DNA of 47,831 nt, taken from contig NZ_VSTH01000073.1 of NCBI RefSeq assembly GCF_008123965.1, positions 1 through 47,831 on the forward strand. Reading direction: 5' to 3'. This DNA is from Bradyrhizobium hipponense (GTDB lineage Bacteria > Pseudomonadota > Alphaproteobacteria > Rhizobiales > Xanthobacteraceae). The position numbers and the translations under genes are program-made. Each line of letters opens with the position of its first letter. Position 1 is the stretch's first letter. Shown piece after piece: positions 1-8,360 of this stretch. The notes beneath the pieces are model-generated. The model searched no databases and was not told the origin of the DNA. It saw only the letters and a list, made by a program, of their open reading frames with translations.

Positions 1-635
1 TGGTAGCCGTATTTCATCACCGCGATGTGGGCCAGCAAGGCTTCCGTCACCATCCCGCCATCGATCGCCTGGGCCGGCGCGGGTGCCTGCAGCACACCCT
101 GGCGGCATCCCCGGCAGCCATACCGCGGACGCACAATGCGCTTGACCCGGTACTGCATCGGAATGACGTCGAACGCTTCCTTGACGGTCTCCCCGATCTT
201 GTGCAGCCGCTCGCCGCAGCAAGGGCAGATGTAGCTCTCGATATCGATTACGACATCGATGCGCGGCAAATGCTCCGGAAGCTTCCCCCGGTTGCGTCGC
301 GCCGGTCGCTTTCCACGGCCCTCCGCTCCATCAGGCAGCCTGCCTCCGGTTACGTCGTCGTTGGCCGCGGCACGAGCCGCCTGTGCCGTGATGGTGAAGA
401 GAGGCAGCTGTCCGGGATCCAGTGTCTCGGAGCGGGGACCGAAGATCGTGCGCTTGAACTGGGACAGGATCATCAGGAGCTTGTCGTTCTCCTGAACCGC
501 AGCGTCGCGTTGGGCGATCGCCGCATCACGCTCGGCCGAAAGCGTGCTGCATTCCGCCGACAACGCCGCAAGCCTTGACGACAGCGCCATCACGGTGTGT
601 CGGAGCAATGCTGGATCGGAAGGCAAATCACTCAT
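1..635 (-). CDS. tnpC: IS66 transposase TnpC, N-terminal part (partial)
   Basis: This is the first 211 or so residues of the DDE transposase of the IS66 element, open at the window edge. Reading the minus strand from ATG at 635 gives a leucine-rich, coiled-coil-like N-terminus with repeated SAERDAA/AQRDAAV units, followed by the conserved sequence FKRTIFGPRSE and a zinc-finger-like CPCCG...GCRGC pair at about residues 140-182. These are the usual N-terminal parts of IS66 TnpC; the catalytic DDE domain lies outside the window. It follows tnpB after 54 bases and is probably co-transcribed with it. Whether the protein is intact cannot be judged from here. Confidence 0.85.
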   Translation of the reverse strand, partial: MSDLPSDPALLRHTVMALSSRLAALSAECSTLSAERDAAIAQRDAAVQENDKLLMILSQFKRTIFGPRSETLDPGQLPLFTITAQAARAAANDDVTGGRLPDGAEGRGKRPARRNRGKLPEHLPRIDVVIDIESYICPCCGERLHKIGETVKEAFDVIPMQYRVKRIVRPRYGCRGCRQGVLQAPAPAQAIDGGMVTEALLAHIAVMKYGY

Positions 636-689
636 GCAGAGTGATTTTACAACAACTCCGCATGAGTGACGAGCTACTCTTGATACGGA

Positions 690-1040
690 TCAACCAGCTC
701 GCGCTGGCTGATCCACAACCCGCATCGGCACACGCTTCCAGTCTGAGCCATCGAGCAGCACCGAGAGTTGAGCATGAGATAGCGGCATGACGCCTTCCTT
801 GATCGGCGGCCAGGTGAACTGCCCCTCGATTCTTTTGTAGTAAAGGACAAGGCCGCTTCCGTCCCAGGTCAGGATCTTCACGCGATCTCGGCGCTTGGAC
901 CGGAAGACATAAAGTCCGCCGTCGTACGGATTGGCCCCAAACGCCTCGCTCACCAGCATCGCCAGTGAGTCCATCCCCCGACGGAAATCGATCGGCTGCG
1001 TCGCGATCCAGATCGACAACCCAGGTCGGAGCCCAATCAT
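690..1040 (-). CDS. tnpB: IS66 accessory protein TnpB
   Basis: A 116-residue protein with the hallmark sequence of IS66 TnpB: a start near MIGLRPG, the segment PIDFRRGMDSLA, the segment VFRSKRRDRVKIL, and a later GQFTWPP. TnpB is needed for transposition of IS66 elements, but its biochemical role is not settled. The start at 1040 was chosen because its ATG overlaps the tnpA stop by four bases (ATGA), the usual arrangement in this family; an upstream in-frame start would lengthen the overlap without adding family sequence. The length matches the family, so the gene looks intact. Confidence 0.92.
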   Translation of the reverse strand: MIGLRPGLSIWIATQPIDFRRGMDSLAMLVSEAFGANPYDGGLYVFRSKRRDRVKILTWDGSGLVLYYKRIEGQFTWPPIKEGVMPLSHAQLSVLLDGSDWKRVPMRVVDQPARAG

Positions 1041-1489
1041 CGGCCAACCGTCTCGACTGCCGCAAGCACCTCGCACAGCGCCCGCCGGTCGACCGTCCCC
1101 CTGACACGGATGCGAACCGCGCCGACCTGGATCTCAATTGCTGCCTGCTCTTCGCGCGACGACAATTCGCCGCCGCAGCCAGTGATCGCGACCGGCACAA
1201 AGCCAGGTGGCACATCTCCGTCCCGGCGCTCCGCGAGCTTCACCCGCGTGGTCTGACGACGCCACAGAAACAACAGGCTTGGGCTGATGTCGTGTCGTCG
1301 TGCCACCGCGGACACGCTTGCACCCGGCGCGAAACTCTCCGCGACAATCGCCGCCTTCGCATCGGTCGACCAGCGCCGACGCCGGCCCGTCCCGGTGATG
1401 ATTTCGACACGCCGCAGCGTGTCGGCGCCGTGTTCGAGGATAGGCGTATGCCTATCCTTATCGCTATCCTTACGACTATCCTTCGACAT
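1037..1489 (-). CDS. tnpA: IS66 accessory protein TnpA (helix-turn-helix)
   Basis: A 150-residue protein resembling IS66 TnpA. It carries a helix-turn-helix of the transposase type, reading RRRWSTDAKAAIVAES, then GASVSAVARRHDISPSLLFLWRR at about residues 40-75, and a C-terminal part typical of the family ending in LCEVLAAVE. The start at 1489 is favoured because GAGG lies five bases upstream; an in-frame ATG at 1510 lacks a similar site. The N-terminus has an odd Lys/Asp-rich stretch (SKDSRKDSDKD) encoded by short repeats of a TATCCTTA-like unit. It overlaps tnpB by four bases. Confidence 0.9.
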   Translation of the reverse strand: MSKDSRKDSDKDRHTPILEHGADTLRRVEIITGTGRRRRWSTDAKAAIVAESFAPGASVSAVARRHDISPSLLFLWRRQTTRVKLAERRDGDVPPGFVPVAITGCGGELSSREEQAAIEIQVGAVRIRVRGTVDRRALCEVLAAVETVGR

Positions 1490-1559
1490 TGTGACCTCGC
1501 GACAAACCATTCCGCGAGATCTTTTAGCCGACCAGATCAGCCCTCAGCGCGTGGTCCCT

Positions 1560-1572
1560 GCATGACGCTCAC
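1560..1572 (-). repeat. Probable terminal inverted repeat of the IS66 element
   Basis: The minus strand reads GTGAGCGTCATGC from 1572, close to the GTAAGCG start usual for IS66-family ends. Its partner lies beyond the left edge, so the repeat cannot be confirmed here. Confidence 0.5.
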
Positions 1573-1581
1573 GCCAAATCA

Positions 1582-1800
1582 ATGACCATTAAGCAGCGCC
1601 ACGTTCTGCGGGCGCTCGCGATTTATCCGAATGGTTGGTTCATGAGCGCGAGCGAGCGCGCTGATCCTGAATTGTATGAACTATTCCGGCACCGGCTCGT
1701 GCAGTGCCAGCATGTTTGCGCCACTGGCGGCCTCCCGTCTTGGGGCGTCACCGAGCTTGGCAAGCGGATCGCGGAACGGCAGGCGAAAAGCGCCTGCTAG
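1582..1800 (+). CDS. Small hypothetical protein, possibly N-terminally cut by IS66
   Basis: A 72-residue ORF starting nine bases after the inferred IS66 end. The sequence begins MTIKQRHVLRALA and ends with GVTELGKRIAERQ, which resembles small winged-helix-like or phage-type proteins in which a TELG segment leads the last helix; this is only an impression. There is no convincing ribosome binding site because the IS occupies the upstream region. The reading frame stays open upstream of the ATG into the IS, so the original protein may have been longer and lost its 5' end and promoter. I do not recognise the family. Confidence 0.45.
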   Translation: MTIKQRHVLRALAIYPNGWFMSASERADPELYELFRHRLVQCQHVCATGGLPSWGVTELGKRIAERQAKSAC

Positions 1801-1967
1801 GCGGCGGGTCCTTCCGTGGTACCCACCCCCTACGGCCCAAGCGCGCCCCTGAAATCCTCCAGCCAGACCAGTTCAAATCCAGGTTGACACGATTGACAGG
1901 GTTTTCAGTTTCAACCAAAGGTCTAGCAGACGCGCAAAATTACATCCTGCGTGGAGGGGGAAATAAA

Positions 1968-4900
1968 ATGACGGACGTCAATCTTGAACTCTATCCCGAA
2001 GTTCGAGCGCTCAAGGCGACGGCGTTCGAAGGGTTCGGTGTGAATTTGCAAGAAATCAAGCGAACAGCCGCCGACCTATTATCTCAAATTGGAAAGCACG
2101 GTTTCTTTTCCGAATACTCCAAGCACGACATTTCTCACATCGATGAAGTGCTGAAATTAGCTGACTGGCTTGTCGACGATCAGACAAAGAAATTTATGTC
2201 GGACGCGGACTGGTTTCTGATCACGCTGTCGATCTATTTTCACGACATGGGGATGCTGGTCACTCGGGATGAATTTAAGTTACGCGATCAATCCGGGTTT
2301 GACGTGTTCTGCAATGAGGTCCTTTTTAGCGGTCAGCGCGCCGCTGAATACAAGGCGCGCGTGAATGAGCTGGGAAGTGAGGAGCGTGACGTCTTTCTTT
2401 ATCAAGAATTTGTTCGTCACAATCATGCGCACCGCATTCGACAATGGATTGAAGGAACAATTGATCCAACGTTCGGCGTTTCCAAAGCTGCCATTGGAGA
2501 AGTGCAGCGCGTTCTTGCAAATCTCGATCCAACGCTGCGAAGAGATTTGGCGCTCATTGCCGAAAGCCATCACTTAGACGACTTGGACAATCCCACAAAA
2601 TACAAGGTTGTTCAGCCTTATGGCTCATCGGATGCCGAAACGGCAAATATTCAATACTGCGCCATTATTCTGCGGTCAGCAGACCTACTGCATATGCGCC
2701 GAGATAGAACCCCGTCAGTTCTGTTTAGGGTAATAAATCCGACCGACCCAATAAGTCAGCGCGAATGGGCAAAGCAAAACGCAGTGCGACGTGTCATGCC
2801 GCAAATGGGATTGAATGATGAACGCATCCCCGATCCCAAAGCTCCTAAAGACACAATTGAGGTTCACGCGACCTTTACAGAAGAGAACGGCTTCTTCGGT
2901 CTGACGTCCTTTCTTGCATATGTCGCTAAAGAAATCCGGAAATCATACGATTGGGCCGAGACGTCGAAGAAGGAGCGAGCGTCCAAGCATTCGTTCATCT
3001 GGAGAAAGATCGCAGATGACCACATCGAAACAGAGGGATTTCTCAAGAAGACGTATTCGTTTGATCTTGATCAACACAAGATCCTAGATCTTCTGATCGG
3101 TCACACTCTGTATAACGACACCGGCGTGGTTCTACGTGAGCTCTCGCAGAACGGAATCGACGCTGTTCGTTTGCGTGAAGCCGAAAGCGGGGGCGCCATC
3201 CCTGGCCGGCTAGTCGTGCGATGGCAAAGCGAGGAAAGAATATTGACCGTTACCGACAACGGTACGGGAATGACCCAGGATATTATTGAGCAACATTTGC
3301 TCAAGGTCGGATCGTCGCGTTACCAAGATCAAAAATTCAAGGAAGCACACCCAACTTTTTCTGCAATTAGCCGCTTTGGTATCGGCGTTCTTTCAACATT
3401 CATGGTTTCCGACGAAGTCGAAATAACTACTTGTTCTCGACAGGAAGACAAGGCGCGCAAAATCTCGTTACGCTCGGTGCATGGCAGGTACCTCGTTCGG
3501 CTGCTGGATAAGGCCCGAGATACCGAAGCTAGCAGCCTCGCTCCACACGGCACTCGGGTTCGGTTGAAGGTGCGATCAACTGCCAGACTCGGTTCCGTAG
3601 TTGACATCATGCGGCAATGGATCGTTATCCCACGCTGCAAAGTTACTGTACAAATCGACGACGAAGCACCTGTTGATGTCGGATTCGCGTCTGCTGCCGA
3701 CGCCGTCGCAGACCATCTCCAGCAATCAGGATTATCTGTTACAGGTGATCAGCCGCAATACAAAGTCATCTCTCGCAATCTCGATGGCGTCGAGTTTGCG
3801 TATGCTGTTCGATGGTCCCCCGCTTATCGTGATTGGACTATCGCGCACGTCAACGGCCGGACGCAAACTCTACCTGCCCCTTGCACATGCGTTGAAGGCA
3901 TTGCGGTGGTATTTGCAAGTCCCGGACTGGCGTCACGATCCTTGATTGCGGTGGCCAATGCGCGAGGGCCTACAGCGCCGAAGACCAACGTTGCTCGTTC
4001 TACTCTCGAAACAACTCCGGAGCGCGACGCTCTGGTTTCCACTCTTTATGAACTTTATGTGGGCCACGTTAAAAACGAACTTAACCGACTTGTGACCGAA
4101 GAGAAATATTCCCTCACGTGGGCCGCCAATAACGCCATCATGCTTGTGCCATTTGGTTTTGGCGACAGTACAGATGCTCTGTTACCTAGCGAACTTCGCG
4201 CACATATGAAGGCACTTCCAGTTTACATCACGGAGCAGGATGGCAAACGCGTCAACAGAGCCTTCAATGATCTTGTTAAAGAAGAGACTTTTTGGACAGT
4301 TGATTGCCAATTGGTAAGTTCCGCCGAAGGACTCGTTCGAGAATCCAAAGCTAATGCGACAGTCGCAGACGTGATCACGTCGCTGGGCGACAAGGCGCAA
4401 GCTCTTCCTCAAGGAACGATACTCTTCAACATGGATGTTAGTTCGATGATGCGGGACTCCGTTGAGCTTGAATTTGAGCCTATTCAGATCAGGACCAGCG
4501 AGAGCTTGCGTCGAGTGGACATCCAGTGGGGCGCGCGGACGGTCGATCAGTGGACTCGTATTGATGAAATAATAGACCGCCAATACTCAAAAATGGCGAC
4601 GACTCCTTTGGACCAAAGAATTAGGCAGCACCTTGATGAAGCGACGCGCAGCGAACGTAGATCGCGAAACACCCGCCTATGGATCGCTGCCGAAAGCGTA
4701 AACTTCTATGGAAATGACCGATATTGCGGAACCACCTCCTATTATCGCAGCTTTCTTCGCGGCAATGTCAAAATATCCCATTTCTTGCGCCAACTCGCCG
4801 TGGGAGGAAACGATATCGATGCCATACGGCGCCTCAGCATATTTTCTACGATCTTGACCTCAATCATAGATCATAGAGATCGTGTTGGAATGGCAGCCGC

Positions 4901-5042
4901 TCGGCTTCGTCGATTGAAAGCCGATCTCGGCGAGGACCTTTTGCAGGGAATCGATCAATTTATCGACGCGCTGAACGAAAGCCCAGGGGGATTATTTGAT
5001 ACATCGGCGTGGTCTTTCCGCGATCACGAGCTAGGCGACTGA
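1968..5042 (+). CDS. HD-domain protein fused to an Hsp90-like (GHKL) ATPase, probable defence protein
   Basis: This 1024-residue protein joins two domains. The N-terminal third has an HD-type metal-dependent hydrolase signature: HDISHIDE (His53, Asp54, His57) and YFHDMGM (His92-Asp93). The middle carries a GHKL ATP-binding fold: Glu391 and Asn395 in RELSQNGIDAVR, DNGTG at 430-434, and a glycine-rich FGIGVLSTFMVSDE lid at about 470. The last 400 residues are unrecognised. The start at 1968 follows GGAGGGGG by seven bases; upstream in-frame starts have no such site. HD plus Hsp90-like ATPase proteins are known from bacterial conflict systems, related in fold to HtpG and MORC ATPases; what the HD domain hydrolyses here is unknown. 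The gene is visibly more AT-rich than its neighbours, a sign of transfer. No obvious partner gene is adjacent. Confidence 0.8.
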   Translation: MTDVNLELYPEVRALKATAFEGFGVNLQEIKRTAADLLSQIGKHGFFSEYSKHDISHIDEVLKLADWLVDDQTKKFMSDADWFLITLSIYFHDMGMLVTRDEFKLRDQSGFDVFCNEVLFSGQRAAEYKARVNELGSEERDVFLYQEFVRHNHAHRIRQWIEGTIDPTFGVSKAAIGEVQRVLANLDPTLRRDLALIAESHHLDDLDNPTKYKVVQPYGSSDAETANIQYCAIILRSADLLHMRRDRTPSVLFRVINPTDPISQREWAKQNAVRRVMPQMGLNDERIPDPKAPKDTIEVHATFTEENGFFGLTSFLAYVAKEIRKSYDWAETSKKERASKHSFIWRKIADDHIETEGFLKKTYSFDLDQHKILDLLIGHTLYNDTGVVLRELSQNGIDAVRLREAESGGAIPGRLVVRWQSEERILTVTDNGTGMTQDIIEQHLLKVGSSRYQDQKFKEAHPTFSAISRFGIGVLSTFMVSDEVEITTCSRQEDKARKISLRSVHGRYLVRLLDKARDTEASSLAPHGTRVRLKVRSTARLGSVVDIMRQWIVIPRCKVTVQIDDEAPVDVGFASAADAVADHLQQSGLSVTGDQPQYKVISRNLDGVEFAYAVRWSPAYRDWTIAHVNGRTQTLPAPCTCVEGIAVVFASPGLASRSLIAVANARGPTAPKTNVARSTLETTPERDALVSTLYELYVGHVKNELNRLVTEEKYSLTWAANNAIMLVPFGFGDSTDALLPSELRAHMKALPVYITEQDGKRVNRAFNDLVKEETFWTVDCQLVSSAEGLVRESKANATVADVITSLGDKAQALPQGTILFNMDVSSMMRDSVELEFEPIQIRTSESLRRVDIQWGARTVDQWTRIDEIIDRQYSKMATTPLDQRIRQHLDEATRSERRSRNTRLWIAAESVNFYGNDRYCGTTSYYRSFLRGNVKISHFLRQLAVGGNDIDAIRRLSIFSTILTSIIDHRDRVGMAAARLRRLKADLGEDLLQGIDQFIDALNESPGGLFDTSAWSFRDHELGD

Positions 5043-5867
5043 ACGAATCGGTCCTGTCGTGCACAGGGGACACACGGCACAAGCGCGCCCCGAAAACGCA
5101 CGAGCCGCAAACTTGGAATCCTGGTCCAAAATCACCGAACACGCCGAACTTGAGCGACGAGGACGCCGAAAAAGCGCTAGCCGATATTTTTTTGGACTGT
5201 CCAAACTTACCGAACAACCGGAAGTCGTTGTTTTGGTGGGCAGCGGAATAACTTCTGAAGGCGGTTAGGCTTCGCAGCGGCGGGCGTACGTGCGGCAAAA
5301 CGCATCGCCCTCACGAGACAGCGCGGCACGTTGCAAACGGGCCAAATCGAGCCGCCGTTTTGTTTCGTACGATACAATTTCTCTACTCGCGTTTGGGTCG
5401 AATTAGTGCATTACGCACCATATTGCGCGAATTCGAGGAATGGGGCATGAGTTGCTGCGGGTGTCGAAGCCCGACTCGAACAGCCATTTCCAAACCTGCT
5501 GCGGTTCTCGCCCTGTCAGGCGAGATCAACTCTGGCCATTCGGCCGGGATACCCGCGCTATGTCCAGAGCAAAGGCTTGAAGCGCGTCTGCCTGTTTCGA
5601 GCAGGTTTCGACCTCCCGGCCGCCGGCCCGATGCCGGCGAGAGCGAGATTGAATGCAAGCTTATGACAATAGTCACATCCGGTGTTTCCGTCGGTTGTCG
5701 TCTTGATCGCCAAGCGACGCGCGTACACTTCGCCACCTTTATACACGAGGATACGGGCGAAACGACGCCGCTTTACCTCTCTTCGCACGAAGCGATCGAC
5801 GCTGAGATTGATCAGCGCGCATGCTTCGATCCCACGCGGGCCACAAGACACGAAGCGACCCGCACTA
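5043..5867. other. 825-bp stretch without a supported gene
   Basis: The region between the HD-ATPase and the IS5 element contains only ORFs that look like chance frames. A minus-strand frame at about 5851-5558 contains patches such as ILVYKGGEVYARRLA that could be remnants of a coding sequence, but I recognise no family. There are short inverted repeats near 5530-5550 and 5620-5645 rich in GGCC. It is probably decayed sequence or intergenic DNA into which the IS5 element landed. Confidence 0.4.
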
Positions 5868-6704
5868 GGGTCTGTACCTAATTAGCGCCACGTGATTCTC
5901 TTGCCTGCGTGTTCTTGATTCGGAGGCGAGAGAATGCGTGCGGGTTTGTTTTGGCTGAATGACAGGCAATGGGCTCGTATCGAACCTCATCTGCCGACGG
6001 GACTGACGGGGCCGGATCGGAACGACGATCGGCGCATCATCAGCGGTATCGTTCACATGCTGCAATCGGGTGCGCGATGGCGTGATTGTCCGCGCGAATA
6101 TGGTCCTTACACGACGATCTACAATCGCTTCAATCGCTGGGCCAAGCGCGAACGATGGTACGCAATCTTTCAAGCACTGGCCAAACCTGGCAAAGATGCC
6201 GTCGTGCTGTCGCTCGACTCGACTTCGATCAAAGCTCATCGGTGTGCCTCCGGCGGAAAAGGGGGGAGCACAATCAGGCAATCGGCCGCTCGCGGGGAGG
6301 CCGTACGACAAAAATCCATGCGCTGAGCGATCCGCTCTGCCGACCGGTCGTCCTGCATCTGACCCCAGGTCAGGATGCCGACATCGCTGCCGCGCCCGAT
6401 GTTCTGGCGCTCGCGCCACCCATGAGCGCGCTTCTCGCAGACAAAGGGTACGACGGTGACAACCTTCGCGCCGAAATCGCTAGTCACGGCGCCAAGCCCG
6501 TCATTCCCAATAAATCCAACCGTATCGTCATCCACCGCTTCAACAAACGCGCCTACAAAGGCCGAAATGTCATCGAACGCTGCTTTTGCCGGCTCAAGGA
6601 CTTCCGCCGCATCGCCACACGATATGACAAGCTCGCACGGAACTTCTTGGCCGCTATTCATCTCGCCGCTCTTGTCGCATATTGGCTCAATTGAGTCCGG
6701 ACCC
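5868..6704 (+). mobile_element. IS5-family (IS427-type) insertion sequence, complete
   Basis: An 837-bp element with ends that are imperfect inverted repeats: the left starts GGGTCTGTACC and the right, read on the minus strand, starts GGGTCCGGACT. Both ends are flanked by TA (5866-5867 and 6705-6706), the short target duplication typical of the IS427 group. It contains one transposase split over two frames. It ends 33 bases before the start codon of the HNH-like gene, so it has displaced that gene's original upstream region. Confidence 0.88.
5934..6694 (+). CDS. IS5-family transposase expressed by -1 frameshift
   Basis: Two overlapping ORFs form one DDE transposase. The first (5934-6326) has the IS5 N-terminal domain with LNDRQWARIEPHLP, GARWRDCPREYGPYTTIYNR and the first catalytic Asp in SLDSTSIKAH. 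The second frame carries RGGRTTKIHAL, the second Asp in LLADKGYDGD, and the final Glu in NVIERCFCRLKDFRRIATRYD. The switch is a -1 shift at the run AAAAGGGGGGA (6257-6267), the programmed slippage site typical of IS427-group elements. All three catalytic residues are present when the frames are joined, so the element may be active. The ATG at 5934 follows a purine-rich GGAGGCGAGAGA sequence. Confidence 0.88.
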
Positions 6705-6737
6705 TAATATGCACCAGTTTTGGCGGGAAAGACGTCC

Positions 6738-8336
6738 ATGGACAAGGTATTCGATGCGGACGACGACATCCCCTTCTCCGGTTATGACCCGGATGCCAAA
6801 GCGTGGTTTGCCAGCCTTCTGTTCTGGCGACCTTCGCGCTTGTCGGATGAGGAAATGCAGCTCCACTTCAGTCATTGGGATGGGAGATGGAGCGAGCAGA
6901 CCAACCGCGCAGCGCAACGCCTTGGAGCGAAGGGTCTTGATCTAAATGAAAACTGGGCGCTGTGCCCTCAGTATTGGATCTGCCCGGCGTGTCGCCGCCA
7001 TAAAAACGATATCTTCCGGCTCTCAAAGCGAGGGATGCTGCTCGCCAAACTGGAGCTGCACCACGACCACATGCGTGACTGCATTTGGCCTCGCATACGG
7101 GAGCTGTTTGGCAAAGATTGGCTTGAGACACGCCCCAAGTCGTCGATCATCATTCTCGACTATGTCCGTGAATTGACATCGCGTTTCGACGTTTGCCTCA
7201 TCTGCTCGGAATGCAACGCGGCAGATGGTAAGGTCAAAACGCGGTTTCGTGACGAAATCGATTCACGCTTCAGTTTCACCGCGCAGGAAATCGGAACATT
7301 TATCAGCTCGGCTGGCGGCAAGGATCACGAAATCGACTACGAAAAAGCTTATGCCGCATGGCAAGCGGAACGCGAAACTTTCCAGGCACGCCTATCCCTC
7401 CTCGACGAACTTCTTGGCCATCTCGTCCATGGACGGTTGGCACGCGACCATCAGGGCATGGCGAGCACCAGGATTATGAATGGTGCCTTTGACGCCTACT
7501 CTCTTCTCATGAGGTCGTTCGAACAGGATACAAAGAACACCGAACGAGCGCAGATGATCTGGACTCTTCGTGACGAATTTCTGGCGCGCTCGACACGGCG
7601 TGATTCCGCGACGCTTGCCCCGGTTGATCAGGTGCGCCGCCCGGTCATTGCGCCCACCGACGACGAGTATGCAGCCTATGTTGATCCTGTCTCGTCGAAA
7701 CGCTGGCTCGCTATCCCGTCCGATTGGGCCTGCCCGATCTGCGCGCGGGGCAAGCGCCAGCTCATGCGCAAGAGCAAGAGCGGAAGATGGTCGGGGGGCG
7801 TTCGGTCGCTGTATGAGTGCACCCTGGAGCGGAATGATCTGACGATCGCAAATCGGCAAAGGCTGTTTCCAGACTTCCGGAACGATATCTTCGTGCGGGA
7901 CATCTCACAGGTTACCGTGTGCGCGGACTGCGCAGGAATTAGTTCTGCCCTCATGCAGAAGGATCAATCGATCCGTGATCCCTATCTTAGTACCGGAGAC
8001 CGCCGCACTTCTATCGTTAACAGCCAACCCCACAGCACGCATGAGATTGATTTCGAAGCGGCACGGAACCGTGCGATCGCAAACGAATCTTATACTGCAG
8101 CGTCGGCAGCTTTCCTCGCTTTTCGCGAACGTGTCCGCGATTTTGCTGGGCGATTCGAACGCGGGCGTCGATGGGGAAACACGGAAAAGGAGCTGCTGGA
8201 CGAATTCGCCGACGATCTCCGTGTCTTTCACGGCATTGAATATCCTGCGGAAGCAATTGATCTCGTCCAATGGCTTTTGACGCAGGCCTCTGGCGGAGAC
8301 GGCGACGACGTGAGCACAACAAAGCCCGGCAACTGA
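6738..8336 (+). CDS. Protein with two HNH-endonuclease-like cysteine units
   Basis: A 532-residue protein with two similar cysteine-rich units. The first, at about residues 78-160, reads CPACRRHKNDIFR, then ELHHDHM, then CLICSECN, the spacing of a zinc-stabilised HNH (beta-beta-alpha metal) nuclease, with HHDH as candidate catalytic histidines. The second, at about 330-400, reads CPICARGKRQLMR and later TVCADC but lacks an HHDH equivalent, so it may be an inactive copy. The start at 6738 is favoured over a TTG at 6720 because a GCGGGAA sequence precedes it. The IS5 element ends 33 bases upstream, which may silence the gene or supply a promoter. Placement in the island suggests a role against foreign DNA; the target and partners are unknown. 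Confidence 0.65.
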   Translation: MDKVFDADDDIPFSGYDPDAKAWFASLLFWRPSRLSDEEMQLHFSHWDGRWSEQTNRAAQRLGAKGLDLNENWALCPQYWICPACRRHKNDIFRLSKRGMLLAKLELHHDHMRDCIWPRIRELFGKDWLETRPKSSIIILDYVRELTSRFDVCLICSECNAADGKVKTRFRDEIDSRFSFTAQEIGTFISSAGGKDHEIDYEKAYAAWQAERETFQARLSLLDELLGHLVHGRLARDHQGMASTRIMNGAFDAYSLLMRSFEQDTKNTERAQMIWTLRDEFLARSTRRDSATLAPVDQVRRPVIAPTDDEYAAYVDPVSSKRWLAIPSDWACPICARGKRQLMRKSKSGRWSGGVRSLYECTLERNDLTIANRQRLFPDFRNDIFVRDISQVTVCADCAGISSALMQKDQSIRDPYLSTGDRRTSIVNSQPHSTHEIDFEAARNRAIANESYTAASAAFLAFRERVRDFAGRFERGRRWGNTEKELLDEFADDLRVFHGIEYPAEAIDLVQWLLTQASGGDGDDVSTTKPGN

Positions 8337-8360
8337 TCCGATTGCATGACGCTGCACGCG

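Larger units (their letters stand above)
1..1572 (-). mobile_element. IS66-family insertion sequence, right part, cut by window edge
   Basis: Three consecutive minus-strand ORFs show the standard IS66 order tnpA, tnpB, tnpC. The element runs off the left edge of the window, so only one end is visible. That end is placed at 1572, where the minus strand begins GTGAGCGTCATGC, similar to the GTAAGCG-type termini usual for IS66 elements. The exact boundary is inferred because the other inverted repeat and the target duplication lie outside the window. The element sits only 9 bases before the next plus-strand ORF. Confidence 0.85.

Noticed and set aside
27..578. Long plus-strand ORF of 183 codons at the left edge
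   Set aside because: It is the antisense shadow of IS66 tnpC, whose minus-strand frame has clear family sequence.
5360..5881. ORFs in both strands of the 5.3-5.9 kb gap
   Set aside because: They have no recognisable motif, no ribosome site, and run into the IS5 end; they look like chance frames in GC-rich DNA.
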